DNA of 13,141 bases from GCA-020352575 sp041635475 (GCA_041635475.1 JBFKVA010000061.1:1-13141); one strand, 5' to 3'; positions 1 to 7,185 are shown, counted from the first letter of the stretch. Made by a program: numbers and translations. Notes: generated from the letters alone by a model not told the origin.

Positions 1-1008
1 CGACTGTCCAGGGAGCACGTCGCCAACGGCTACGCCCAGGCCGTCGTTCTCAACTCGGGCAACGCCAACGCGGGAACCGGCCTGGCGGGCGAGATGAGCG
101 CGGCCCGCATGGCCACGGTCGCGGCCGGGGCCCTGGGGTGTGCCGTGACCGACGTCCTGGTGTGCTCGACCGGTCCCATCGGGCCCCAACTCCCGATCGA
201 CGACGTGGAGGAGGGCATCCTCGTCCTGGCCCCAACGCTGGGCCGGGACGCCACGTCCGCCGCGGACGCCGCCCGGGCCATCATGACGACCGACACCAAC
301 CCCAAGACCGCCGAGTTCACCCACGCGGACGGGTGGTCGATGGGCGGCGTGGCCAAGGGGGCAGCAATGATCCGCCCCTCCATGGCGACGATGCTGGCGG
401 TCATCACCACCGACGCAGCCTTGAGCACCGACCAGGCGAGGGGTGCCCTGGCCGCGGCCGTGGCCGGGAGTTTCAACGCCCTCAACATCGACGGCTGCAT
501 GTCGACGAACGACACGGTGATCCTCCTGGCCTCCGGCGACAGCGGAGAAACCGTCGATCCGGACGTGTTCGCCGGCGCGCTTGCCGACCTGTGCGAGTCA
601 CTCGCCCGGCAGATGGCGCGCGACGGCGAAGAGACCACGAAGGTCGTCGATGTCGTCGTGGAGGGGAGTGCCGACGACGCTCAAGCCCATCGCATGGGGT
701 TGGCGATCACGGACTCCGATCTCGTTCGGTCCTCGTTCTTCGGCGGCGACCCCAACTGGGGTCGGGTACTCCAGGCCCTGGGACAGGCCGGCGTCGTCTT
801 CGACCAGGCGGCGGTCGAGGTGGCCTACGACGGGGTGGCGGTGGCCTCGGCCGGGACCCAGGTCCCGTTCGACCGACAGGGCCTCATCGCCCGACTGCAG
901 GGCGACTTCACGCTGTCCGTTCGGGTGGGGGACGGGCCGGGCCGGTCGCGCATCATCACCACGGACCTCACCCCGGGGTACGTCCGCTTCAACGGAGCAC
1001 CATCATGA
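1..1008 (+). CDS. argJ: Bifunctional glutamate N-acetyltransferase / amino-acid acetyltransferase ArgJ (5' truncated by window edge)
   Basis: ArgJ moves the acetyl group from N-acetylornithine to glutamate, closing the acetyl cycle of arginine synthesis in the cytoplasm. The 335 visible residues lack roughly the first 60-70 of a usual ~400-residue protein, as reading is open from base 1. Family landmarks are clear: NSGNANAGTG near the visible start, CSTGPIG (oxyanion-hole region), MTTDTNPK, then KGAAMIRPSMATML. The protein self-cleaves before the Thr of MATML (codon 388-390), which becomes the N-terminal nucleophile of the beta chain. GDPNWGRV follows further on. The C-terminus ends in YVRFNGAPS, whereas family members usually end close to INADY-x-T, so the tail is diverged. 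The stop overlaps the argB start as ATGA, so translation is probably coupled. Whether it is bifunctional or ornithine-only cannot be told from sequence alone. Identity is near certain. Confidence 0.97.
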   Translation, partial: RLSREHVANGYAQAVVLNSGNANAGTGLAGEMSAARMATVAAGALGCAVTDVLVCSTGPIGPQLPIDDVEEGILVLAPTLGRDATSAADAARAIMTTDTNPKTAEFTHADGWSMGGVAKGAAMIRPSMATMLAVITTDAALSTDQARGALAAAVAGSFNALNIDGCMSTNDTVILLASGDSGETVDPDVFAGALADLCESLARQMARDGEETTKVVDVVVEGSADDAQAHRMGLAITDSDLVRSSFFGGDPNWGRVLQALGQAGVVFDQAAVEVAYDGVAVASAGTQVPFDRQGLIARLQGDFTLSVRVGDGPGRSRIITTDLTPGYVRFNGAPS

Positions 1009-1916
1009 GCGGTCACACCCAACCCACGGCGTCACGCACCCGGATCGCGGCCACCATGGGGAAGGCGAAGATCCTCATGGAGGCCATGCCCTACATCAGG
1101 AGGTTCGCCGGGGCCATCGTTGTCATCAAGTACGGGGGATCGGCCATGGTCGATCCCGACCTCCAGGACAGCTTTGCGGCCGACGTGACGCTGCTCTCGC
1201 TCGTCGGCCTCAAACCGATCATCGTCCACGGCGGCGGTCCCCAGATCTCGATGGCGATGAACCGGGCCGGGATCGAGCCGCAGTGGCGGAACGGGCTGCG
1301 GATCACCGACCAGGAGACGATCAGGGTGGTCCAGGCGGTGCTGGCGGGCGAGGTCAACCCAGAGATCGTCAACCTCCTCGTCGGCCATGGTGCGAATGCG
1401 GCCGGGATCACCGGCGTCGACGGGGGGCTCCTCACCGCCGTGCCCCGCGACCCCGAACTCGGCTACGTGGGGACGGTGTCCAGACTTGACTCGTCGCTCA
1501 TCGACGGGATGCTCGAGCGGAACATCGTCCCGGTCATCGCCCCCATTGCCCGTGGGGAAGACGGGTTCATCTACAACCTCAACGCCGACACCGCGGCCGG
1601 TGCGATCGCGGCGGCCCTGGGCGCCCACAAGCTCATCTACCTCACGGATGTGGACGGCCTCTTCCGGGACTTCTCCGACAAGGACTCGCTCATCACCCGG
1701 ATCCGCCTCCCCGAGATGTGGGACCTGCTTCCGTCGCTGGAGGGGGGCATGGTCCCCAAGGTGGAGTCATGCCTGAAGGCAATGGGGGACGGCGTCCGTC
1801 AGGCCCACATCCTGGATGGCCGGATCCAGCACTCGCTGCTTCTCGAGATCTTCACCCCCGAGGGGATAGGAACCATGATCGTCCACGAGGATTGGGAGCC
1901 AGTCCATGTCCGTTGA
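1005..1916 (+). CDS. argB: Acetylglutamate kinase ArgB (arginine-sensitive type)
   Basis: Phosphorylates N-acetylglutamate with ATP, the committed and usually feedback-controlled step of the pathway. The protein has 303 residues, a normal length. Visible motifs are KYGGSAM (42-48, Lys for phosphate binding), VHGGGPQIS (74-82, substrate-binding Gly-rich loop), NADTAAGAIAAAL, LTDVDGL, and the C-terminal GGMVPKVESC and HILDGR segments. An N-terminal helix, ILMEAMPYIRRFAG (23-36), matches the kinked helix that builds the arginine-inhibited hexamer in this family. Feedback inhibition is therefore expected, though inferred. The ATG at 1005 overlaps the argJ stop and has GGAG 7 bases upstream. A later ATG at 1056 would still keep the helix but lacks that context. 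The next gene is argR, with an 11 bp overlap and no argD or argF between. Confidence 0.97.
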   Translation: MSGHTQPTASRTRIAATMGKAKILMEAMPYIRRFAGAIVVIKYGGSAMVDPDLQDSFAADVTLLSLVGLKPIIVHGGGPQISMAMNRAGIEPQWRNGLRITDQETIRVVQAVLAGEVNPEIVNLLVGHGANAAGITGVDGGLLTAVPRDPELGYVGTVSRLDSSLIDGMLERNIVPVIAPIARGEDGFIYNLNADTAAGAIAAALGAHKLIYLTDVDGLFRDFSDKDSLITRIRLPEMWDLLPSLEGGMVPKVESCLKAMGDGVRQAHILDGRIQHSLLLEIFTPEGIGTMIVHEDWEPVHVR

Positions 1917-2355
1917 CCACCGACTCATCGTCATCCGGCGCCTGCTGGAGAACCACCGCATCTCCAGCCAGCAGGACCTGGCGGATCTCCTGGCCGACGA
2001 GCGGATCGAAGTCACCCAGGCCACGGTCTCGCGCGACCTGCAGCGCCTCGGTGCCATCAAGATCCGTGACGGGGGAGCGCTGCGCTACGTGGTGCCGGAA
2101 CAGACACCCGAGGACCCAGCAGCCACCCTGAGCCGGGCACTCGTCGACTACTCCCGCAGCATGACCCCCAGCCAGAACCTGCTCGTCATCAAGACGACGG
2201 CCGGGGCCGCCCACGTCGTGGCAGCCGCCATCGACAGCTTCGATGATGACGCAGTCATCGGGACGGTCGCCGGGGACGACACCATCCTCGTCATCGGAGC
2301 GGAAGGCCAAACCGGCCAGGACCTCGTTGCCCTGTTCGAGTCGGTCGGGGCGTGA
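1906..2355 (+). CDS. argR: Arginine repressor ArgR
   Basis: DNA-binding regulator of arginine genes; in the family, arginine promotes hexamer formation and binding to ARG boxes. The protein has 149 residues. The N-terminal winged helix shows SQQDLADLL (about 21-29) and the recognition helix VTQATVSRDLQRLGAIK (36-52), which is diagnostic. The C-terminal arginine-binding and oligomerisation domain shows TTAGAAHVVAAAID and GTVAGDDTILVI, with the ligand-contacting Asp pair at 124-125. The ATG at 1906 lies inside the argB end (11 bp overlap) with GGGAG 7 bases upstream, so it is co-translated with argB. Its place inside the operon implies autoregulation. The operon promoter and its ARG boxes lie left of the window, so operator sites could not be examined. 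Confidence 0.97.
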   Translation: MSVDHRLIVIRRLLENHRISSQQDLADLLADERIEVTQATVSRDLQRLGAIKIRDGGALRYVVPEQTPEDPAATLSRALVDYSRSMTPSQNLLVIKTTAGAAHVVAAAIDSFDDDAVIGTVAGDDTILVIGAEGQTGQDLVALFESVGA

Positions 2356-2359
2356 CGCC

Positions 2360-3565
2360 GTGAAACGGGTTGTGCTCGCGTACTCCGGTGGCCTCGACAC
2401 CTCGGTCATCCTCCGCTGGCTCATCGAGACGTACGGGGTCGAGGTCGTCGCCTACACCGCCGACGTCGGCCAGGGAGCCGAGGTGGCCGAGGCCAAGGCC
2501 AAGGCCCTCGCCACCGGGGCCACCGTGGCGGTGGCGGAGGATCTCTCCGCAGAGTTCGTCGCCGACTACGTCTTCCCCATGCTCCGGACGAACGCCGTGT
2601 ACGAGGGCCAGTATCTGCTCGGGACCTCGATCGCGCGGCCGATCATCGCCAAGGGAATGGTGGCTGCTGCCGAGGCGTACGGGGCGGACGCCATCAGCCA
2701 TGGGGCGACCGGGAAGGGCAACGACCAGGTGCGGTTCGAGTTGAGCGCGTATGCGCTCCGGCCCGACATCAAGGTCATCGCCCCGTGGCGGGAATGGGAC
2801 CTCAAAGGTCGGGCGGACTGCGTTGCCTACGCCAAGGCACACGGCATACCGGTCGCCACGACGCCCGACAAGCCCTACTCGACGGACGCCAACATGCTCC
2901 ACATCTCCTATGAGGGTGGCGTCCTGGAGGACCCGTGGGTCAGCCCGCCCAAGGGGATGTTCACGATGACCGCAGACCCGAACGACGCACCCGACGAACC
3001 CGAGGAACTCGTCATCGGGTACGAGCGGGGCGACCCGGTGAGCGTCGACGGCACCAGGATGGATCCAGCGACCCTGCTCACCCATCTCAACGTGGTGGCG
3101 GGCCGCCACGGCGTGGGCCGGGTGGACATCGTTGAGAACCGCTTCGTCGGCATGAAGTCCCGGGGCGTGTACGAGACACCGGGGGGAACGGTCCTCCACG
3201 CCGCCCACCGGGCCGTCGAGTCGCTCACGCTCGACCGGGAGGTGATGCTCCTGCGGGACAGCCTCATCCCGCGGTATGCACAGATCGTCTACAACGGCTT
3301 CTGGTTCGCCCCCGAACGCGAGGCGTTGCAGGCGTTGTTCGACCAGACCCAGGAGCGGGTGAACGGCGAGGCCCGTCTCAGACTCTTCAAGGGCACGGTC
3401 ACGGTGCTCGGACGACGCTCGGACTTCCGCCTGTACGACGAGAGGACAGTGACGTTCGAGGACGATGAGGACGTCTACGACCAGGCCGATGCCGCCGGAT
3501 TCATCCGGCTCAACGCGCTCCGTCTGCGGCGCATGGCCGAGGCCCGGTTGGGGGCCGGCGAATGA
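2360..3565 (+). CDS. argG: Argininosuccinate synthase ArgG
   Basis: Condenses citrulline and aspartate with ATP to argininosuccinate (AMP and PPi released). The protein has 401 residues, typical of the common bacterial short type. The N-terminal PP-loop is LAYSGGLDTS (6-15). Further on are ADVGQG, HGATGKGNDQVRFE (ATP and citrulline-aspartate site) and KPYSTDANMLHISYEGG followed by LEDPW. I place the start at the GTG at 2360, four bases after the argR stop. It puts Lys-Arg-Val-Val directly before the P-loop as in homologues, and a GGGG stretch lies 9 bases upstream. The open frame runs further left to 2243, but that part overlaps argR and encodes nothing family-like. The 3' end is followed by a heptamer repeat array, and argH comes only after 136 bp. 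Confidence 0.97.
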   Translation: MKRVVLAYSGGLDTSVILRWLIETYGVEVVAYTADVGQGAEVAEAKAKALATGATVAVAEDLSAEFVADYVFPMLRTNAVYEGQYLLGTSIARPIIAKGMVAAAEAYGADAISHGATGKGNDQVRFELSAYALRPDIKVIAPWREWDLKGRADCVAYAKAHGIPVATTPDKPYSTDANMLHISYEGGVLEDPWVSPPKGMFTMTADPNDAPDEPEELVIGYERGDPVSVDGTRMDPATLLTHLNVVAGRHGVGRVDIVENRFVGMKSRGVYETPGGTVLHAAHRAVESLTLDREVMLLRDSLIPRYAQIVYNGFWFAPEREALQALFDQTQERVNGEARLRLFKGTVTVLGRRSDFRLYDERTVTFEDDEDVYDQADAAGFIRLNALRLRRMAEARLGAGE

Positions 3566-3573
3566 GGGCGAAG

Positions 3574-3607
3574 ACGAGAGACGAGAGACGAGAGACGAGA
3601 GACGAGG
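3574..3607 (+). repeat. Heptanucleotide tandem array (ACGAGAG x4 plus a partial fifth copy)
   Basis: Four perfect head-to-tail copies of ACGAGAG and a fifth ACGAGG begin 8 bases after the argG stop. The 7-base period is exact. The array is non-coding on the plus strand. It is the left member of a pair; a degenerate array of opposite orientation lies at 3651-3685. Confidence 0.9.
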
Positions 3608-3621
3608 CACCTGGCGACTCC

Positions 3622-3705
3622 ATGACGGCGCGCCGCCCCAAGTTCTTCCCCTTGTCGCTTGTCTCTCGACACTTGTCGCTGTCGGCGCCAGGGGCGTCGA
3701 CATGA
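3622..3705 (+). other. Possible 27-codon leader ORF overlapping the argH start (ATGA)
   Basis: An ATG at 3622 opens 27 codons (MTARRPKFF...) whose TGA (3703-3705) overlaps the argH ATG (3702-3704) in the classic coupling arrangement. Codons 4 and 5 are both Arg, with another Arg at 16, which is suggestive upstream of an arginine gene. Against it, the only Shine-Dalgarno-like GAGG is about 14 bases upstream. The right-hand heptamer array also forms half of the reading frame, and short open frames are common at this GC content. It may be chance. Confidence 0.25.
3651..3685 (+). repeat. Degenerate heptamer array, opposite orientation
   Basis: Five consecutive 7-mers related to CTTGTCG (two exact copies at 3651 and 3672, with CTTGTCT, CTCGACA and CTGTCGG as variants). 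They hold the same 7-base period as 3574-3607 but on the complementary strand. CTCTCG at 3663-3668 is complementary to CGAGAG of the left array, so the two arrays could fold together around a 43-base core. The array ends 16 bases before argH. Confidence 0.7.
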
Positions 3706-5057
3706 CTGAGCCCACGCTTTGGGGGTCGCGTTTTGCGGAGGAGCCGTCCGATGTGCTCTGGCAGTACACGACGAGCACGACCGACCGCCGGATGCTTCCC
3801 GACGACATCAGGGGCTCCCTCGCCCATGTGACGATGCTGGGCGAGGCCGGGATCCTCCCCGCGACGGACGTCGACACCCTCCTGCGGGCCCTCGAGCAGG
3901 TCCGCCAGGAGGCCGAACGAGGGTCCTTTTCGTTCACCGAGCAGGACGAGGACGTCCACTCGGCGGTCGAGCGGCGCGTGATCGAGATCGCCGGCCCGGT
4001 CGGCGGCAAACTCCACACCGGCCGCAGTCGCAACGACCAGGTGGCGCTCGACCTCCGGCTTTACCTTTCCCGACAGGGGAGGGAACGGGTCGCCGGCATC
4101 GGCAGGCTCGTCGACGTCATCGTCGCCAAGGCCGACGCGGTGGCTGAGACCGTCGTCCCCAGCTTCACGCATCACCAGCAGGCCCAGGCGGTCCCCCTCG
4201 CCCATCACCTGCTGGCGTTTGCCTGGATGCTCCTGCGCGACGCCGAACGGATCACCGACGCCCTCGACCGGATCGAACGGTCCCCGCTCGGTGCCGGGGC
4301 CTCCGGCGGATCCTCCTTCCCGCTCGATCCGGCGATCACGACCCGGGAACTGGGCTGGGCCCGCCACTTCGAGAACTCGATGGACGCCGTGGCCTCGCGG
4401 GACTTCGTGGCCGAATACGGGTTCTGCCTGGCCCAGCTGATGACACATCTCTCCCGACTGAGCGAGGAGATGATCCTGTGGGCGACCGTCGAGTTTGGCT
4501 GGGCAACCTACGGCGACGCCTTCACGACGGGCAGTTCGGCCATGCCCCAGAAGAAGAACCCCGACATCGCCGAACTGGCCCGGGGACGGTCGGCCCGGGT
4601 CATTGCCGCCTCCAACGCCCTCCTCACGCTGCAGAAGGGCCTCTCCCTCACGTACTTCCGTGACCTGCAGGAGGACAAGGAGATCATCTTCGAGGCCGAC
4701 GACGTCACCCGGTCCACCCTCGAGGCGGTCGCCACCCTCCTGGACTCCGTTGACTTCCATCCGCCACTGCCCGGCTCGTGGGTCACTGCCCTCGACCTGG
4801 CGGAGCTGCTCGCGGCCCGCGGCGTCCCGTTCCGGGAGGCCCACGACGCCGTGGGCGGGTTGGTTGCCCGCCTGGTTGGGACCGGCCGGGACCTCGGTGA
4901 TGCCACCCTCGAGGACCTGGTGGCCTGTGACGAGCGCTTCATCGAGTCGGACCTGGGGGTGCTCGACCCGGTGGAGTCGGTGCGCCGGCGCCGGAGCGCA
5001 GGCGGCGGGAGTTTCGAGTCTGTTCGAGCGCAGGTCACGGCGCTGAGGGGGCGATGA
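3702..5057 (+). CDS. argH: Argininosuccinate lyase ArgH
   Basis: Cleaves argininosuccinate to arginine and fumarate, the last step of the pathway. It has 451 residues, normal for the aspartase/fumarase superfamily member. Motifs are LWGSRF (6-11), DDIRGSLAHVTML (34-46), HTGRSRNDQV (105-114), the FTHHQQAQ block (155-162) carrying the catalytic-region His, and the mobile signature loop GSSAMPQKKNPD (277-288) with the catalytic Ser. In FTHHQQAQA the last residue replaces the Pro usual after AQ, a mild deviation. The ATG at 3702 has AGGGG 7 bases upstream and sits right before the conserved LWGSRF, so the long in-frame extension to 3465, which overlaps argG, is rejected. Although in the arg operon it is split from argG by repeat-rich DNA that could affect its expression. 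Confidence 0.97.
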   Translation: MTEPTLWGSRFAEEPSDVLWQYTTSTTDRRMLPDDIRGSLAHVTMLGEAGILPATDVDTLLRALEQVRQEAERGSFSFTEQDEDVHSAVERRVIEIAGPVGGKLHTGRSRNDQVALDLRLYLSRQGRERVAGIGRLVDVIVAKADAVAETVVPSFTHHQQAQAVPLAHHLLAFAWMLLRDAERITDALDRIERSPLGAGASGGSSFPLDPAITTRELGWARHFENSMDAVASRDFVAEYGFCLAQLMTHLSRLSEEMILWATVEFGWATYGDAFTTGSSAMPQKKNPDIAELARGRSARVIAASNALLTLQKGLSLTYFRDLQEDKEIIFEADDVTRSTLEAVATLLDSVDFHPPLPGSWVTALDLAELLAARGVPFREAHDAVGGLVARLVGTGRDLGDATLEDLVACDERFIESDLGVLDPVESVRRRRSAGGGSFESVRAQVTALRGR

Positions 5058-5092
5058 CCCCGGGACTACGATGATCCCAGGAAGGAGCCGTC

Positions 5093-5314
5093 GTGATCGA
5101 ACAAGACCCGGACAAGGCGTTCGCCGCCAAGGTCTCGAGGGGCATCTTCTATGCCACCCCGACGGTGTTCGTCCTGGTCGTCGGCATCGTGTGGGCGTTC
5201 ACCGGCCTCGGCCTGGGAGGGGCCCTGCGGGTGGGGGCACTCCCGGGAGTGCTCTTCGGCGTCTTCGCCGGGGGGTTGATCGGGGCGCTCGGTTCGGTCT
5301 GGAACGAGCACTGA
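5093..5314 (+). CDS. Small two-helix membrane protein of unknown function
   Basis: A 73-residue protein starting at GTG, with a strong AGGAAGGAG at 5079-5087, five bases upstream. That Shine-Dalgarno is the best in the window and decides the start. A charged N-terminus (about 1-17, including EQDPDK) is followed by two hydrophobic segments, roughly 19-41 and 47-68, the second Gly-rich, and a short NEH tail. I do not recognise a family. It lies 35 bp after argH on the same strand and could be the last cistron of the arg transcript. A TACGAT at 5067-5072 could instead be a -10 box, but no good -35 is seen. Its stop lies three bases from the stop of the convergent gene. Likely a real gene; no function can be assigned. 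Confidence 0.75.
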   Translation: MIEQDPDKAFAAKVSRGIFYATPTVFVLVVGIVWAFTGLGLGGALRVGALPGVLFGVFAGGLIGALGSVWNEH

Positions 5315-5317
5315 CAC

Positions 5318-6229
5318 TCAGCCGGTGAAGTCCCGGGGACCGACTTCGACGACGATCGGACGATGATCGGACCCGAGGTCCGGACCCACTTCGTGCGACA
5401 CCACGCCGAGCCGGTCGGTGAGAACGGCGTTGTCGATGGGCAACTGCCACACGGTCCCCACCCGCCACGTCGCACTCAGTCCGCGCCCCGCCTGGGCGTG
5501 GGTGAGGCCGGCTCCGGTGAAGTGGGTCCTGAATGCGTGGCTCCACGGGGTTGCGTTGAAGTCCCCGATGACGAGTGCTTCCCCGGGCCGCGACCGGGCC
5601 CGCTCGGCGGCCCACTTCAACTGCCGGTCGCGTAGGGCGGCGTCAGCCGCCGAGATCGGTGCCAGGGGGTGGATGCCGATGACGGTGATGCGATTCACGA
5701 CGACTTCCACTGCTCGGTGACCCGCCCGGGCGAACCCATGGTCCGTGACTTCCGTGCCCCGGGGCACGAGCGCGATGGTCCCGAAGGCGAAGTGGGGTTC
5801 GCGGGTGGTAACGACGTCGTAGTCGAGGGCGGCTTCGTCGAGTACGGCTTCCCACGTTTCGGTTCCCTCGTGGAGGAGGATGACGTCGGCTCCCACCTCG
5901 CGGATCCACTTGAGCACCTCGTCGTGTTGGTCGTTGGTGGACAGGAGGTTGAAACTGGCCACCGTCAGGGTCGGGCGGGCCGACTCGACCGGCGATGCGT
6001 AGAAGGGCAGGATCACGGCTGCGTTGAGGAGCAGCCCCACCGCCCCTGCGGCCGCACCGGGGAGGGACTGGGCCAGGGCGGCGATGAGCAGCGCCAGGAG
6101 GCTGACCGCCGCCAGCTGGATGCGGAAGTTGGCGAGGAGATCGAGCGCCCACCATGTGCCCCCGAAGAACGCGGCGCCGCTGGCTAGGGCAATGACTGCC
6201 GCTGCCCCGACGGCGAGGGCACGGGTCAT
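5318..6229 (-). CDS. Membrane-anchored endonuclease/exonuclease/phosphatase (EEP) family protein
   Basis: A 303-residue protein with three predicted membrane segments in the first 80 residues, then an EEP-fold metal-dependent phosphodiesterase domain. All core motifs are present: SFNLLSTN (92-99, Asn94), LLHEG (118-122, metal-binding Glu121), IHPLAP (His187), GDFNATP (222-228, Asp223 and Asn225), PIDNAVL (Asp266) and GSDHRPI (286-292, Asp288 and catalytic His289). It should therefore be an active phosphoesterase. The family cuts nucleic acids, phosphoinositides or sphingomyelin, and the substrate cannot be read from sequence. The membrane anchor suggests the domain acts at the membrane, probably outside. 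The ATG at 6229 lacks a clear Shine-Dalgarno and may depend on coupling from upstream, since the dehalogenase stop is 37 bases away. Its 3' end abuts the convergent small membrane protein gene. Confidence 0.88.
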   Translation of the reverse strand: MTRALAVGAAAVIALASGAAFFGGTWWALDLLANFRIQLAAVSLLALLIAALAQSLPGAAAGAVGLLLNAAVILPFYASPVESARPTLTVASFNLLSTNDQHDEVLKWIREVGADVILLHEGTETWEAVLDEAALDYDVVTTREPHFAFGTIALVPRGTEVTDHGFARAGHRAVEVVVNRITVIGIHPLAPISAADAALRDRQLKWAAERARSRPGEALVIGDFNATPWSHAFRTHFTGAGLTHAQAGRGLSATWRVGTVWQLPIDNAVLTDRLGVVSHEVGPDLGSDHRPIVVEVGPRDFTG

Positions 6230-6267
6230 CGGCCGGCGGCCGGCAGGGATCGTCCGGCGGTCGCCAT
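6226..6267 (-). other. Possible 13-codon coupling ORF between dehalogenase and EEP genes
   Basis: On the minus strand the dehalogenase stop reads TGATG, so an ATG (6267-6265) shares a base with it. That frame runs 13 codons (MATAGRSLPAAGR) and stops at TGA 6228-6226, inside the ATGA of the EEP start. It could carry ribosomes across a gap that lacks a Shine-Dalgarno. It may equally be chance; nothing suggests a functional peptide. Confidence 0.25.
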
Positions 6268-7130
6268 CAACCGAGCTCGTCGAGCCATGCTGCCAGCGCA
6301 GTCCCGATCTCGGGTCCGGAATCCTCCTGGATGAAGTGGATCCCCGGGACGGTCATCTCGCGCTGGTTGGGCCAGGTGCGACAGAACTCGCGGGCGGGCC
6401 CAGTGAGGATGGTGCCCGGGTCGGCGTTCACGAAGAAGGTGGGAATCGGCGATGACGACAGCCATTGCGAGTAGGCGGCGACGATGGCGGTGACGTCGGC
6501 CGGATCGCCCTCGATGGGGATCTGGCGGGGCCATGTGAGGGTCGGGCGTCGATCCTCGCCCGGCTCGAGGTACGGCCGGCGGTACTCGGCCATATCCTCG
6601 TCGGTGAGGTCACGGATGACCGAGGCGGGGAGGATGCGCTCCACGAAGATGTTCTTGTCCAGGACGAGCGCCTCCCCCGCGTCCGAACGCATCGCCTGGA
6701 AGATCGGTCGTGAGAGTTCGGGCCAGTCGTCCCAACGTTCGATCGGCCGGACGATCGCCTCCATGTACATGATGCCCTTCACCGCGTCCTGGTGCTGGTG
6801 GGCCCAGTCGAAGCCGAGCGCCGATCCCCAGTCGTGGACGACGAGGGTGACGTTCGAGTCGACGCCGACCGTTTCGAGGAACCCCCACAGGTACTCCCGG
6901 TGCTCGACGAACGAATACGACCCGGGTCCGGAGGCGGGGAGCTTGGCAGAGTCACCCATGCCGATGAGGTCGGGGGCGAGGACGCGGCCTCGATCGACCA
7001 CCTGCGGCCACACGGAACGCCACAGGTACGACGACGTCGGGTTGCCATGGAGGAAGACGATCGGCTCACCCTCCCCGACCTCGACGTACGCCATGTCGAG
7101 GCCGTTGACTTGTGCGTGTTTCTTGTCCAT
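6267..7130 (-). CDS. dhaA: Haloalkane dehalogenase, HLD-II (DhaA/LinB-like)
   Basis: An alpha/beta-hydrolase that hydrolyses carbon-halogen bonds of haloalkanes to alcohol, halide and proton in the cytoplasm. It has 287 residues, the family norm. The full HLD-II pentad is visible: nucleophile Asp100 in VVHDWGSALGF, adjacent halide-binding Trp101, second halide ligand Asn30 in FLHGNPTSSYLWR, acid Glu124 in YMEAIVRP, and base His265 in GIHFIQED. The cap region follows DhaA closely (WDDWPELSRPIFQAMRS, LPASVIRDLTDEDM, EYRRPYLEPGEDRRP). The ATG at 7130 has GGGAG five bases upstream and starts just before the first strand. The frame stays open to 8003 inside the upstream gene, but that part is antisense-type noise. 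The native substrate is unknown. It lies downstream of an acyl-CoA dehydrogenase but is separated by hairpins, so co-function is only a guess. Confidence 0.93.
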   Translation of the reverse strand: MDKKHAQVNGLDMAYVEVGEGEPIVFLHGNPTSSYLWRSVWPQVVDRGRVLAPDLIGMGDSAKLPASGPGSYSFVEHREYLWGFLETVGVDSNVTLVVHDWGSALGFDWAHQHQDAVKGIMYMEAIVRPIERWDDWPELSRPIFQAMRSDAGEALVLDKNIFVERILPASVIRDLTDEDMAEYRRPYLEPGEDRRPTLTWPRQIPIEGDPADVTAIVAAYSQWLSSSPIPTFFVNADPGTILTGPAREFCRTWPNQREMTVPGIHFIQEDSGPEIGTALAAWLDELG

Positions 7131-7147
7131 GGGTGCTCCCGGTGGTC

Positions 7148-7162
7148 GTAGCCCCAAGCTAC
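7148..7162 (-). promoter_or_regulatory. Short inverted repeat overlapping a possible -10 box before the dehalogenase gene
   Basis: GTAGC (7148-7152) and GCTAC (7158-7162) form a perfect 5-base inverted repeat with a 5-base loop. On the minus strand the right arm runs into TAGCTT (7161-7156), which fits the actinobacterial TANNNT -10 pattern 25 bases before the dehalogenase ATG. No convincing -35 is seen, so the promoter call is weak. Confidence 0.3.
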
Positions 7163-7185
7163 CGCGTGTCTGTCCCCGCGGCGGA

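Noticed and set aside
138..1004. Long in-frame extension upstream of argB
   Set aside because: It overlaps argJ, has Arg/His/Gly-rich noise composition, and argB has its own ATG with Shine-Dalgarno at 1005.
3574..3685. CRISPR array
   Set aside because: The 7-base units are contiguous with no spacers, and no cas genes are present.
2291..4033. 580-codon minus-strand open frame across argG-argH
   Set aside because: Antisense shadow of GC-rich coding DNA. Its low-complexity SLVSRLSS part is just the heptamer array read through.
3510..4844. 444-codon minus-strand open frame opposite argH
   Set aside because: Antisense to a clear argH; no motif, and composition typical of shadow frames.
5067..5072. 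TACGAT as -10 promoter of the small membrane protein
   Set aside because: No -35 at a suitable distance; the gene is only 35 bases from argH and may be read from the arg transcript.
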